Shown here: positions 8,885-22,227 of the stretch, piece after piece
Layout: every line of letters starts with the position of its first letter
Numbering within the stretch: the first letter of the stretch is position 1
Notes under the pieces: model-generated
What the model was told of the DNA's origin: nothing
Databases searched by the model: none
The model's input: the letters and a program-made list of their open reading frames with translations, nothing else
NCBI GenBank assembly: GCA_903889245.1
Contig: CAISWQ010000033.1
Coordinates: 61,692 to 125,691 of the forward strand
DNA: 64,000 bases
DNA from: an uncultured Lentisphaerota bacterium
GTDB lineage: Bacteria; Verrucomicrobiota; Kiritimatiellia; CAIQIC01
Direction of reading: 5' to 3'
Made by a program: the position numbers and the translations under genes

Positions 8885-10048
8885 TCACTCCAGCCGCCAG
8901 CGGGCCTGGCGCAGCACGGCCTTGGGTGCGGTCTTCAGCTTCTCGTACCAGATGGTCAACAGCGAGCCATCGCCGAGTTCGACGGTGCTCGGATAGCCGA
9001 GGTCGCCGCCGGCGCCGTCGCCGGAAATAATCAACGCCCCGCTCCAGGTCTTGCCGTTATCGGTGCTGATGCGCGCCTGGTTGCCGAACGGTGCGCGGCG
9101 GTGGCCGTAGGTCATCAGCAGGCGGCCATCGCGCAGGCGCAGCAGGTGCGAGGGCAGGCCCCACACGCCGATGGAGTGCGGCACGCTCCACGTTTTGCCG
9201 CCGTCACTGGATTCGCTCTGCAAGATTTCGCCGGCGTTCGCCTTGTTGTGGTTGCGAATCTGGACGATGAGCGTGCCGTCGCCGGCCTCGACGGCGTGCA
9301 GTTCGTGGTAGCCCTTGATGACCTCGTCGCCGGGGCGCGTCGGGATTTCCGCGAGCCAGTGCCAGGTGAGGCCGTCATCGGTGGACTCGCAGACGCCGAT
9401 TTTTTTCGCGTCGGTCCAGAGCTGCTTGCCGGCGTAGAGCAGGCGGCCGTCGCGCAACTGGATCGGGCCATGCGGGCTATCCACGCAACTCGGCAACCGC
9501 GTGGACCAGGTTTTGCCGCCATCGGTCGAACGGATCAGCCACACCCCCAGATCGGCCTTGCGCCCGGCCTCATCCAGGCGTTCGTGGCACGCCTTCCAGC
9601 GGGCATACTGTTCGGGCGTCATACCCGCCGACTTCCAGCCGCCGGTGACGAGTTCCACCATCGCCTGTTGTTTTTTCAGCAGCGGCTCGTAGGCCAGCGA
9701 GGTGAACGTGGTGACGAGCAGCGTGCCCTTCGCGGTTTCGAGGACGCCGGCGTCGCGGTCATCAATCGCGCTGTCGAGGAGGACGCGCGGCCAGGTCCAA
9801 GTGGCACCGTCGTCGCGCGAAGTCATCGCGAGCACCTGCCCGAACGGGCAGACGTGCGCCTCGCGGCCACCGGACCAGACCACCCAGAGTTCGCCGCCGG
9901 CCCGCCGCGCCACCGTTGGCCAGCCGTGGTAAGACTGCGCGTCCGGGCTGATGACCTTCGTCTCCAGCATCTTGAGCGCCGGCTCCGCGCCCACCGGCAG
10001 CCCAACCCACAACGCACCCAGCAGTCCAACCATGCTCATCGCCTTCAT
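8885..10048 (-). CDS. Exported BNR/sialidase-type beta-propeller protein
   Basis: The 387-residue protein begins MKAMSMVGLLGALWVGLPVGAEP, a signal peptide. It has repeated Asp-box-like motifs of the sialidase fold, for example SRDDGATWTWP, STDGGKTWS, STDDGLTWHW, SSDGGKTWSV and STDNGKTWSG, spaced as in a six-bladed propeller. The family covers exo-sialidases and related glycosidases as well as uncharacterised propellers. I do not see the complete Arg triad well enough to call it an active sialidase. The start at 10048 was chosen because it gives the signal peptide; longer reading goes into the upstream regulator's operator region. It is convergent with the amidotransferase-like gene. Confidence 0.82.
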   Translation of the reverse strand: MKAMSMVGLLGALWVGLPVGAEPALKMLETKVISPDAQSYHGWPTVARRAGGELWVVWSGGREAHVCPFGQVLAMTSRDDGATWTWPRVLLDSAIDDRDAGVLETAKGTLLVTTFTSLAYEPLLKKQQAMVELVTGGWKSAGMTPEQYARWKACHERLDEAGRKADLGVWLIRSTDGGKTWSTRLPSCVDSPHGPIQLRDGRLLYAGKQLWTDAKKIGVCESTDDGLTWHWLAEIPTRPGDEVIKGYHELHAVEAGDGTLIVQIRNHNKANAGEILQSESSDGGKTWSVPHSIGVWGLPSHLLRLRDGRLLMTYGHRRAPFGNQARISTDNGKTWSGALIISGDGAGGDLGYPSTVELGDGSLLTIWYEKLKTAPKAVLRQARWRLE

Positions 10049-10182
10049 TCTGTCCTCCGCTCGCAAAAACTGCGCGAGAGTACGCCGCCCCGCCCGCGCC
10101 CCGCAAGCCCGGACTCGCCCCCGCGCCAACGTCGCCATCCCGTTCACTCGCCCGACAATTTTCCGCTTGCATTCAGGGACCA

Positions 10183-10210
10183 AATCGCACACTTGTGCAA
10201 GTGTGCGATT
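10183..10210. promoter_or_regulatory. 28-bp palindrome upstream of tandem wHTH regulator
   Basis: AATCGCACACTTG and its exact reverse complement flank TG, centre 10196.5. It ends 23 bp before the regulator ATG at 10234, where an operator would be expected. Two further copies lie exactly 345 and 690 bp downstream. Confidence 0.8.
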
Positions 10211-10233
10211 GCACAGAAGAAAGGAGCTTGGTT

Positions 10234-10866
10234 ATGGATTTGATTGTTGCCGTTTGTCGCGCGCTTGCGAATCCGTCCCGACTAGCCCTGCTGCATGTGG
10301 TCCATACACATCCGGAGATCACGGTTCAAGAGTTGGCCCATGCACTAAAAGTGCCTGTTGACGCGGCTTCCAAGCACCTAAAGCTGTTGGGCGGGTTGCA
10401 TCTGGTCAGGGCTATTCCACATGGCCGCTATGTAAAATGCTCACCCGCATCCGGGAGCAGCACGACCAATCGCTTTTTGCGGCATCTGCAGGTTCTGCTG
10501 AAGGAAGTCATGGAAAGCAAGGACCCCAATCGCACACTTGCGCAAGTGTGCGATTCAGTGACAGCGCCTTCGTGGGAGGCGGTGTGGAAGGCGATGGAGA
10601 AGGTCTTCACCGCTTATACCCACCTGCGGCGACTGCTGCTGCTGCGCTTTGTGGCGACGCATGGAACAGGCGGCTCAACGGAAATGGCTGAAAACATTGG
10701 TCTTTCTGCGGATGCCCTGCGCCGCCATTTGGATAAGCTTGAACGCCGGCGCTTGCTCATGGCGACAGGCATCAATGAGGATCAGTGGTGCCTGGCGCCA
10801 CAGACCGGCCCCGCCTTCCGTCGCCAGATGCTGGAGTTGATCTTGCGTGAGTTGAAGGCAACGTAA
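10234..10866 (+). CDS. Tandem winged-helix (ArsR-like) transcriptional regulator
   Basis: The 210-residue protein starts at an ATG preceded by AAAGGAG. Residues about 5-70 form an ArsR-type winged helix (ALANPSRLALLHVV, then ITVQELAHALKVPVDAASKHL and a wing GRYVKCSP). Residues about 128-190 form a second, recognisably related one (LRRLLLLRFVATHG, then STEMAENIGLSADALRRHL and a wing), so the protein looks like an internal duplication. No metal-binding cysteine pair is evident. The coding sequence contains a perfect 28-bp palindrome (10528-10555) encoding part of the linker, and the same palindrome lies just upstream and just downstream of the gene. The three sites suggest autoregulation with looping, but this is inference. 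Confidence 0.82.
   Translation: MDLIVAVCRALANPSRLALLHVVHTHPEITVQELAHALKVPVDAASKHLKLLGGLHLVRAIPHGRYVKCSPASGSSTTNRFLRHLQVLLKEVMESKDPNRTLAQVCDSVTAPSWEAVWKAMEKVFTAYTHLRRLLLLRFVATHGTGGSTEMAENIGLSADALRRHLDKLERRRLLMATGINEDQWCLAPQTGPAFRRQMLELILRELKAT
10528..10555. repeat. 28-bp palindrome inside the regulator gene
   Basis: A perfect palindrome with half-site AATCGCACACTTGC, centre 10541.5, in frame within the linker between the two winged-helix domains (it encodes NRTLAQVCDS). Confidence 0.9.
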
Positions 10867-10867
10867 G

Positions 10868-10905
10868 CATCCAATCGCACACTTGTACAAGTGTGCGATT
10901 GGATG
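10868..10905. terminator. 38-bp perfect palindrome just after the regulator stop
   Basis: The half-site CATCCAATCGCACACTTGT is followed directly by its reverse complement, centre 10886.5, two bases after the stop codon. In RNA it would form a strong hairpin and could end transcription, but there is no U-run, and it shares the core of the upstream and internal copies, so it may equally be a protein-binding site. Confidence 0.55.
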
Positions 10906-11022
10906 TTTGGCTGGTTTAGCCTTGGGCGGTCATGTATGAGCCGCCTCCTTGCTTGAGCCTGCGGGGGTGATGCGGGATACTGCGCGCGGTTGGTGGAACC
11001 CAAACAGGAAAGGCAGAAGGCC

Positions 11023-11961
11023 ATGAAAAAAATGTGGTTAATGGTGGTGATGGCGGCGGCGCTGACAGCGACGGTGTATGCGGTGGAGAAGCTGACCCTG
11101 AAGGTCGTCAAGGCCGATAGCGAGGAGTCTTCCGCCGAGGACGGCAAGGCGGCGAACGTGCTCGATGGCAACGCCGACTCGTTCTGGCATACACAATGGC
11201 AGGACAACAGTCCGGCGCATCCGCACGAGATCATTCTGCAGCTCGACCCGCCGTGCAAGATCAAGGGGCTGACCTATCTGCCGCGGCAGGGCGACAGCGA
11301 AAATGGCGCGATCAAGGGCTATGAAATCTACGTGAGCACCGATGGCAAGAACTTTGGCCAGGCGGTAAAGAAGGGCGAGTTCCCACGCAGCCAGGAGAAG
11401 CAGGCGGTCGTGTTCGCGCCGCAGCCGTGCGGCTTCATCAAGCTGGTTGCAGTGAGCGAGATCAACGACCAGGCGTGGACCTCCATCGCCGAACTCGGTG
11501 TGATCCAGGAAGGCGAGAAGGTCGCTGTCAAACCGGAGTTGAAGGTCGTGAAGACGAGCAGCGAGGAAACCTCGTCGGAGGACGGCAAGGCGGCGAACGC
11601 CGTGGATGGCAAGGGCGACACGCTCTGGCATACGCAGTGGGGCGATGCCAATCCCAACCACCCGCACGAAATCATCATCGAGATGAATCCGCCGACGAAG
11701 ATCAAGGGCCTGACTTATCTCCCGCGGCAGGACGACATCGAGAATGGCCGCGTCAAGGACTACGAAATCTACTTGAGCGACGACGGCAAGGAGTTCGGCC
11801 AGCCGGTGACGAAGGGCGCGTTCGAGAATTCCAAGGACCGCAAGGTGGCTTCGTTCCTTTCCAAGATGAGCCGTTTCGTCAAGTTCCGCTCCATCTCGGA
11901 GGTCAACGGCAACGTCTGGGCCTCCGCCGCGGAATTCGACGTTGTCCCCGACGAGCAGTAA
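11023..11961 (+). CDS. Exported protein with two tandem discoidin (F5/8 type C) domains
   Basis: The 312-residue protein starts with a signal peptide (MKKMWLMVVMAAALTATVYA) preceded by AGGAAAGG. Two closely similar domains of about 140 residues follow: each has a (E/D)DGKAANxxDGxxDxxWHTQW motif, HPHEIIxxxxPPxKIKGLTYLPRQ and a GYEIY or DYEIY strand. This is the F5/8 type C fold, which usually binds carbohydrate or cell surfaces. No catalytic domain is present, so it may be a polysaccharide- or surface-binding accessory protein. The high identity between the two halves suggests a recent duplication. Confidence 0.82.
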   Translation: MKKMWLMVVMAAALTATVYAVEKLTLKVVKADSEESSAEDGKAANVLDGNADSFWHTQWQDNSPAHPHEIILQLDPPCKIKGLTYLPRQGDSENGAIKGYEIYVSTDGKNFGQAVKKGEFPRSQEKQAVVFAPQPCGFIKLVAVSEINDQAWTSIAELGVIQEGEKVAVKPELKVVKTSSEETSSEDGKAANAVDGKGDTLWHTQWGDANPNHPHEIIIEMNPPTKIKGLTYLPRQDDIENGRVKDYEIYLSDDGKEFGQPVTKGAFENSKDRKVASFLSKMSRFVKFRSISEVNGNVWASAAEFDVVPDEQ

Positions 11962-11979
11962 ACCTCATCCTGTTTGTGA

Positions 11980-11999
11980 GCGGGAGCTACAGCTCCCGC
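11980..11999. terminator. Hairpin between convergent discoidin and beta-galactosidase genes
   Basis: GCGGGAGCT and AGCTCCCGC flank AC, giving a 9-bp GC-rich stem in the 48-bp gap between two convergent stops. It could serve both directions. There is no long T-run. Confidence 0.5.
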
Positions 12000-12009
12000 G
12001 TTCTCCGGT

Positions 12010-17645
<5,636 letters not shown>

Positions 17646-17735
17646 GGTTTGCAGATATGAACGCTGCCGGCGCGCGAAAGGTTCACCAGCTCGCGAAAAA
17701 TCGCTCCGTGAGATTTCTTGTGGCGCGCTGCGCGC

Positions 17736-17786
17736 CATCCAATCCTTGGAAAAACCACCCTGCCCCGTTTCCAATGTTTGGAAAAC
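17736..17786. repeat. Dyad-repeat pair D between leuS and the TonB receptor
   Basis: Two copies, centres 17744 and 17776, 32 bp apart, ending directly before the leuS stop codon complement at 17788. Confidence 0.85.
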
Positions 17787-17787
17787 T

Positions 17788-20409
17788 TCAGCCGACGACG
17801 AGGTTGAGCATGCGGCCGGGGATGTAGATCTGTTTGCGGATGGTTTTGCCGGCGAGGTGCGGCGCGATGCCGGAGTCGGCCTGCGCGGCGGCGACGACCG
17901 CCTCCTGCGCCGCGCCGTTGGGCACGGTGACCTTGCCGCGCAGCTTGCCGTTGACCTGCACCGGCACCTCGAGGGTGTCCTGCACGAGGTACTCTGGCTT
18001 GAACTGCGGCCACGGCGTATAGGCGAGCGTATCGGCGTGGCCGAGCCGCAGCCAGAGCTCCTCGGCGAAGTGCGGCGCGAACGGCGCTAGCAGCAGTACG
18101 AAAGTTTCCATCACCGGCTTCGGCCGCTGCGTCCAGCGCTGGCACTCGTTGGAAAATTCCATCATCGTGGAGATCGCGGTGTTGAAGCGCAGGTCCTCGA
18201 CGTCGCCGGTGACTTCCTTGATCGTCTTGTGCAGCCAGCGAAGCTGGTCCTTCGTCGGCTCGGCGTCGGCGATCTCCGGCAGGAGCGCGTCGGCGCGGTC
18301 ATCCATGAACAGCCGCCACACGCGGTTGAGGAAGCGGTGGACGCCCTCGACGCCCTTCATGCTCCACGGCTTCACCTGCTCGAGCGGGCCCATAAACATC
18401 TCGTAGAGACGCAGCGTGTCGGCGCCGTAGTCGCGCACGACGTCGTCGGGGTTGATGACGTTGCCGCGGCTCTTGCTCATCTTGAAGGCGCGCGCGTTGA
18501 CGCGGATCGCGTTGTTCTCCTTGAGCACGAAGCAGTCGCCCTTCTTCTCGACGAAATCATCCTCGACACGCTCGGCCTTGAGCTTGGCGTTGGTGCGGAT
18601 GTCGTGGTGCTCCTCGCCGGCAAATTCGGCGCTGACCGGCTGACCGGCCTCGTCGTAGAACGCGGTGTACTCCATCTCGCCGAGGATCATGCCCTGGTTG
18701 ACGAGGCGCTGGAACGGCTCCTTCGTGCTGACGACACCGGCGTCATAGAGCACCTTGTGCCAGAAGCGCGCGTAGAGCAGATGCAACACCGCATGCTCCG
18801 CGCCGCCCACGTAGAGGTCCACCGGCATCCAATATTTTTCCTTTGCCGGGTCCACCAGCCGCTGCTGATTCTTCGGGTCAATGAAGCGCAGGTAGTACCA
18901 GCACGAGCCCGCCCACTGCGGCATCGTGTTCGTCTCGCGCGTCGCGGGCGCGCCGGTCTTCGGGTCGGTCGTGTGGATCCACGAGGGGATCGTCGCGAGC
19001 GGGCTTTCGCCGGTGCCGGAGAGCGTGTAGGTCTCCACTTCCGGCAGCGTCAGCGGGAGCGAATCCACGGACACGGGCTGCGACTCGCCATCCACAAAGA
19101 TTACCGGGAACGGCTCGCCCCAGTAGCGCTGCCGGCTGAAGAGCCAATCGCGCAGCTTGTAGTTCACCTTCGCCTGGCCAATGCCCTTGCCCTCGAGCCA
19201 CGCGGTGATTTTCGCCTTCGCCTCCGGTGTCGGCAGGCCGTTGATCGAGATTTCCGCGTTGGCGGAGTTCACGTTCACGCCATCGCCAGTGAACGCTTCC
19301 TTCGTGATGTCGCCGCCAGAGATGACCTCGACGATCGGAAGGTTGAACATCTTGGCGAACGCGTAGTCGCGCTCGTCGTGCGCGGGCACGGCCATGATCG
19401 CGCCGGTGCCATAGCTCGCGAGGACGTAGTCGGCGATCCAGATCGGAATCTTGTGCCCGTTGACCGGGTTAAGAGCATACGCGCCGGTGAAGCAGCCGGT
19501 TTTCATTTTTTGCAGCTCGGTGCGTTCGAGATCGCTCTTGCGCGCGGCGGCTTCCTGATAGGCCTTGACCGCAGCGCGCTGTTCCAGCGTTGCGATCTGG
19601 TCTACGAGCGCGTGTTCCGGCGAGAGCACCATGTAGGTCGCGCCGAAGAGCGTGTCCGGCCGCGTCGTGAAGACCGTAACCTGAAACTTGAAACCTGAAA
19701 CCTGAAACTGGACTTCTGCACCTGTGCTCTTGCCAATCCAGTTGCGTTGCATCTCCTTGATGCTCTCGGTCCAGTCGAGGCTATCGAGGTCGGCGAGCAA
19801 GCGCTCGGCGTAGGCGGTGATGCGCAGCATCCACTGGCGCATCGGGCGGCGGATCACCGGGTGGCCGCCGCGCTCGCTCTTGCCATCAATGACTTCCTCG
19901 TTCGCGAGCACGGTGCCCAGCGCCGGGCACCAGTTCACCGCAACCTCGGCTTGGTAAGCTAGCCCGCGCTCGTAGAGCTTGAGGAAAATCCATTGCGTCC
20001 ACTTGTAATAATCCGGATCGGTCGTGGCGACCTCGCGCTCCCAGTCGTAGGAGAAACCGAGCGACTGGAGCTGCTGGCGGAAGCGGGCGATGTTGCGCTC
20101 CGTGGTCACGCGCGGATGCGTGCCGGTTTCCAGCGCGTACTGCTCCGCCGGCAGGCCGAACGCGTCCCAGCCCATCGGGTGCAACACGCTGAAGCCCTTC
20201 ATGCGCTTGTAGCGCGCGAGGATGTCGGTGGCGGTATAGCCCTCGGGATGGCCCACGTGCAGGCCCGCGCCGCTCGGATAAGGGAACATGTCGAGGATGT
20301 AGTACTTCGGCTTGTCAGCCACCGGCTCGTCGGGCGTGCGGAACGTTTTCTTTTCCGCCCAGAATGCCTGCCACTTTTTCTCGATCGTATGAAATGGATA
20401 CACGGCCAT
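17788..20409 (-). CDS. leuS: Leucyl-tRNA synthetase
   Basis: The 873-residue class Ia synthetase charges tRNA-Leu. The HIGH-type motif is in [20 protein letters not shown], the editing (CP1) domain has [16 protein letters not shown] and [16 protein letters not shown], and the KMSKS loop is [15 protein letters not shown]; the C-terminal anticodon-binding domain is complete. Length is normal for the bacterial enzyme. The start at 20409 ([17 protein letters not shown]) agrees with the family. A stretch of four 7-bp repeats at 19681-19708 encodes an odd segment ([10 protein letters not shown]) at the entry to the editing domain. Confidence 0.97.
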   Translation of the reverse strand: MAVYPFHTIEKKWQAFWAEKKTFRTPDEPVADKPKYYILDMFPYPSGAGLHVGHPEGYTATDILARYKRMKGFSVLHPMGWDAFGLPAEQYALETGTHPRVTTERNIARFRQQLQSLGFSYDWEREVATTDPDYYKWTQWIFLKLYERGLAYQAEVAVNWCPALGTVLANEEVIDGKSERGGHPVIRRPMRQWMLRITAYAERLLADLDSLDWTESIKEMQRNWIGKSTGAEVQFQVSGFKFQVTVFTTRPDTLFGATYMVLSPEHALVDQIATLEQRAAVKAYQEAAARKSDLERTELQKMKTGCFTGAYALNPVNGHKIPIWIADYVLASYGTGAIMAVPAHDERDYAFAKMFNLPIVEVISGGDITKEAFTGDGVNVNSANAEISINGLPTPEAKAKITAWLEGKGIGQAKVNYKLRDWLFSRQRYWGEPFPVIFVDGESQPVSVDSLPLTLPEVETYTLSGTGESPLATIPSWIHTTDPKTGAPATRETNTMPQWAGSCWYYLRFIDPKNQQRLVDPAKEKYWMPVDLYVGGAEHAVLHLLYARFWHKVLYDAGVVSTKEPFQRLVNQGMILGEMEYTAFYDEAGQPVSAEFAGEEHHDIRTNAKLKAERVEDDFVEKKGDCFVLKENNAIRVNARAFKMSKSRGNVINPDDVVRDYGADTLRLYEMFMGPLEQVKPWSMKGVEGVHRFLNRVWRLFMDDRADALLPEIADAEPTKDQLRWLHKTIKEVTGDVEDLRFNTAISTMMEFSNECQRWTQRPKPVMETFVLLLAPFAPHFAEELWLRLGHADTLAYTPWPQFKPEYLVQDTLEVPVQVNGKLRGKVTVPNGAAQEAVVAAAQADSGIAPHLAGKTIRKQIYIPGRMLNLVVG
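19681..19708. repeat. Four tandem 7-bp repeats inside leuS
   Basis: Plus-strand units CTGAAAC, TTGAAAC, CTGAAAC, CTGAAAC run in tandem in the coding sequence at the junction with the editing domain. The encoded residues do not resemble the conserved family sequence on either side. Confidence 0.85.
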
Positions 20410-20554
20410 GTTGCACCTGTTGTGTTGAAAGAAAACGCGACGAAGGATAGCGCAGCGCCGCCGGAAAGCAGCAAGAAAAAACGAACCGGCGAGGCCAGTA
20501 GCGCAGCATGGCAGGGGTGGATTGCCGCCAACAGAAGACCGGAGAAAATGTGAC

Positions 20555-20878
20555 TTACTTCTGGAACATCTCGGCCAGCACATCCACGACCAGGTTGCTC
20601 GTCGCAGGTGTGAGGCGGCCAAGTTTCTTGATCAACCGAACCTTGTCCACGGTCCGAATCTGATCCAAGACGATTTGCCCGGCCACGCCTTGGAACAGGC
20701 ACTCCACGCGCGTGGGGTAAGCACGACCCTTGGTGGTCATCGGCGCGATAATGACGGTGCCGCTGTGATGGTTCATCTCGTCCGGCGAAAGCACCACACA
20801 GGGCCGGGTCTTTTTGATCTCGTGCCCGAGCGTGGGGTCCAGTGCAACCAGCACCACATCGAAGCGGTTCACTTCCAT
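20555..20878 (-). CDS. MazF/PemK-type endoribonuclease toxin
   Basis: The 107-residue protein matches the MazF family: [27 protein letters not shown] at the N-terminus, with the conserved Arg-Pro pair, VIIAPMTTK in the middle and [16 protein letters not shown], which holds the conserved Gln-Ile-Arg-x-Asp. MazF toxins cut mRNA at short single-stranded motifs and are neutralised by a MazE partner. The start overlaps the end of the upstream antitoxin gene by about 10 bp, so the two are translationally coupled. Confidence 0.9.
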   Translation of the reverse strand: MEVNRFDVVLVALDPTLGHEIKKTRPCVVLSPDEMNHHSGTVIIAPMTTKGRAYPTRVECLFQGVAGQIVLDQIRTVDKVRLIKKLGRLTPATSNLVVDVLAEMFQK

Positions 20879-21120
20879 TGCCAGTCCTCGTTGTCCCAGC
20901 GCGTGGACACCGGCGGATCAAGCAGCTTGTCATCGCCGTGTTGCGCCATCCGGGCAAAGGCCTCCTTCCAACCGGCGCGTGCCTTGCGGGGGGCGCGGAT
21001 GAGCAGCGTGCGGTCCTGCACGGTCATCTCGATCTGGCGCGACAGTCCGCATTGTTCGATCACCGGCTTCGGGATGCGGATGCCGCGCGAGTTGCCGATG
21101 GCAATGAGGGTTGTTTTCAC
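20869..21120 (-). CDS. MazE-like (AbrB-fold) antitoxin
   Basis: The 83-residue protein probably starts at GTG 21120 (VKTTLIAIGNSRGIRIPKPV), since the swapped-hairpin AbrB/MazE DNA-binding domain begins right there. IGNSRGIRIPKPVIEQ is the diagnostic motif. The acidic C-terminal tail ([16 protein letters not shown]) would wrap the toxin. A longer frame reaches back to 21189 but would include the palindrome at 21177-21210. The pair is divergent from a VapBC pair. Confidence 0.85.
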   Translation of the reverse strand: MKTTLIAIGNSRGIRIPKPVIEQCGLSRQIEMTVQDRTLLIRAPRKARAGWKEAFARMAQHGDDKLLDPPVSTRWDNEDWQWK

Positions 21121-21176
21121 GGCGGCAACGTACCTACATTGTGGCCACGCGTCAACCTCCCTTTGGCCGCACCGGG

Positions 21177-21210
21177 CGCCATTGCACACTTGCGCAAGTG
21201 TGCAATGGCG
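21177..21210. promoter_or_regulatory. 34-bp perfect palindrome between two toxin-antitoxin operons
   Basis: The half-site CGCCATTGCACACTTGC is followed by its exact reverse complement. It lies 57 bp upstream of the mazE-like GTG, in the gap between the divergent operons, and shares CACACTTGCGCAAGTGTG with the copies around the regulator at 10.2-10.9 kb. Confidence 0.7.
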
Positions 21211-21265
21211 TTTTCGGCTAATCCAGAAAAGGAAAGACTACTGTGCTATGTCTTACTATCTTCTG

Positions 21266-21310
21266 TTGCATTACTAATTAACTTGCGGTATACATCCACT
21301 CGGAACGGAG
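21266..21310 (+). promoter_or_regulatory. Probable sigma70-type promoter and RBS of vapB
   Basis: TTGCAT (21266-21271) is separated by 17 bp from TATACA (21289-21294), followed by ACGGAG (21305-21310) eight bases before the ATG. The stretch is AT-rich against a GC-rich background. Confidence 0.5.
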
Positions 21311-21317
21311 ACCTGCC

Positions 21318-21572
21318 ATGGAAACAGCCTATGTAACAACGAAGGGGCAGCTGGTGGTGCCGGCGCGGATCCGGCGGCGATTCAACATCAAGCCCGGCAC
21401 CCGCATCAACTTCCTCGAAGACAAGAACCGGATCATCATGCAGCCGGTGACGCGCGACTACATCGCGTCGTTCTGCGGTATCTTTAAGACGAAGCACGGC
21501 GAAAAATCGGCCGTGCAGGAACTGCTCGACGAGCGGGCCGCTGACCGGGCGAAAGAGGATCGCGAGAAATGA
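21318..21572 (+). CDS. VapB-type AbrB-fold antitoxin
   Basis: The 84-residue protein starts with a SpoVT-AbrB domain (TTKGQLVVPARIRRRFNIKPGTRINFLE), which binds the operon's own promoter. The C-terminal half is charged and would bind the VapC toxin. The stop overlaps the toxin start as ATGA. It runs divergently from the MazE-like gene. Confidence 0.9.
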   Translation: METAYVTTKGQLVVPARIRRRFNIKPGTRINFLEDKNRIIMQPVTRDYIASFCGIFKTKHGEKSAVQELLDERAADRAKEDREK

Positions 21573-21979
21573 AAACCACCGTGCTCGACGCCTCCGCCCT
21601 GCTGGCCATGTTCTTTGGCGAGCCCGGCACAGAGCTGGTGCGCGACCTATTCCAAAGCGCCGCCGAAGCCGACCGTCCCCTGCTGGTCAGCGCGGTGAAC
21701 TGGGCCGAGGTGCTCTACCGGCTGGCACGCCGGCAGGGAGAGAGCGGCGTGGAGGTCGCACGCCACTTTGAACGCACGATGCCTCTGCATGTGGTGCCCA
21801 TTGACCTGGCACTGGCCGAACTGGCCGCGGAACTCAAAGCCACCCGCAAACTCGCCTTGACCGACGCTTTCGCCGCCGTCCTCGCCAAACAGAAAAAAGC
21901 CGAACTCATCACGGGTGACTTGGAATTCAAGGTGGTGGAGAAGGAAATCAAGATCGTGTGGCTGAAAGCTGGGCCGTAA
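21569..21979 (+). CDS. vapC: VapC-type PIN-domain ribonuclease toxin
   Basis: The 136-residue PIN domain has all four acidic metal ligands expected: Asp7 (TVLDAS), Glu47 (VNWAEV), Asp99 (LALTDAFAA) and Asp117 (LITGDLEF). VapC toxins cleave tRNA or rRNA and are held inactive by VapB, encoded immediately upstream with a 4-bp overlap. The protein looks intact, so the system may be active. Confidence 0.92.
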   Translation: MKTTVLDASALLAMFFGEPGTELVRDLFQSAAEADRPLLVSAVNWAEVLYRLARRQGESGVEVARHFERTMPLHVVPIDLALAELAAELKATRKLALTDAFAAVLAKQKKAELITGDLEFKVVEKEIKIVWLKAGP

Positions 21980-22104
21980 GAACGGTTCGCCCTGTGAAGT
22001 CGCCAGGGCGTAATTTGCAGCCAAACCCCGCGAAGATTCAACGCAGCGACACCGGAAAGCATAAAGGAACAGTGGCCCGTCTGAAGCGGCGGACTATGTC
22101 CGCC

Positions 22105-22131
22105 GACGGCGACCACAGGTCACCGCCACAG
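22105..22131. repeat. GACGGCGACC-type dispersed GC-rich hairpin (copy 1)
   Basis: This 27-bp element, starting GACGGCGACCACAGGTCACC, has a near-identical copy at 63841-63867. It is preceded by a GGCGGAC-TAT-GTCCGCC hairpin (22088-22104). The rest of the 248-bp gap 21980-22227 holds the terminator at 22136-22170 and part of another dispersed element (22198-22222). Confidence 0.6.
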
Positions 22132-22135
22132 AAGG

Positions 22136-22170
22136 AAAAACAAGACCGCACTGCTACCAGTGCGGTCTTG
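22136..22170 (-). terminator. Rho-independent terminator of the minus-strand oxidoreductase gene
   Basis: A perfect 13-bp stem (CAAGACCGCACTG / CAGTGCGGTCTTG) with a 4-nt loop is followed, on the minus strand, by TTTTT. It lies 57 bp beyond the stop of the gene at 22228 and also faces the VapC gene, so it could be two-way. Confidence 0.85.
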
Positions 22171-22227
22171 CTATCATCACTCTTTCGTCGTTGAAGCGCG
22201 CCCAGAGGTCGCGCTCCACCCGCTTGT

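Noticed and set aside
17646..17787. Riboswitch (for example cobalamin) upstream of the TonB-dependent receptor
   Set aside because: The gap is only about 140 bp and consists mostly of dyad repeats; no conserved riboswitch box was recognised.
20410..20554. Additional small gene between leuS and the MazF-like gene
   Set aside because: No frame with a plausible start and ribosome-binding site; short and uneven composition.
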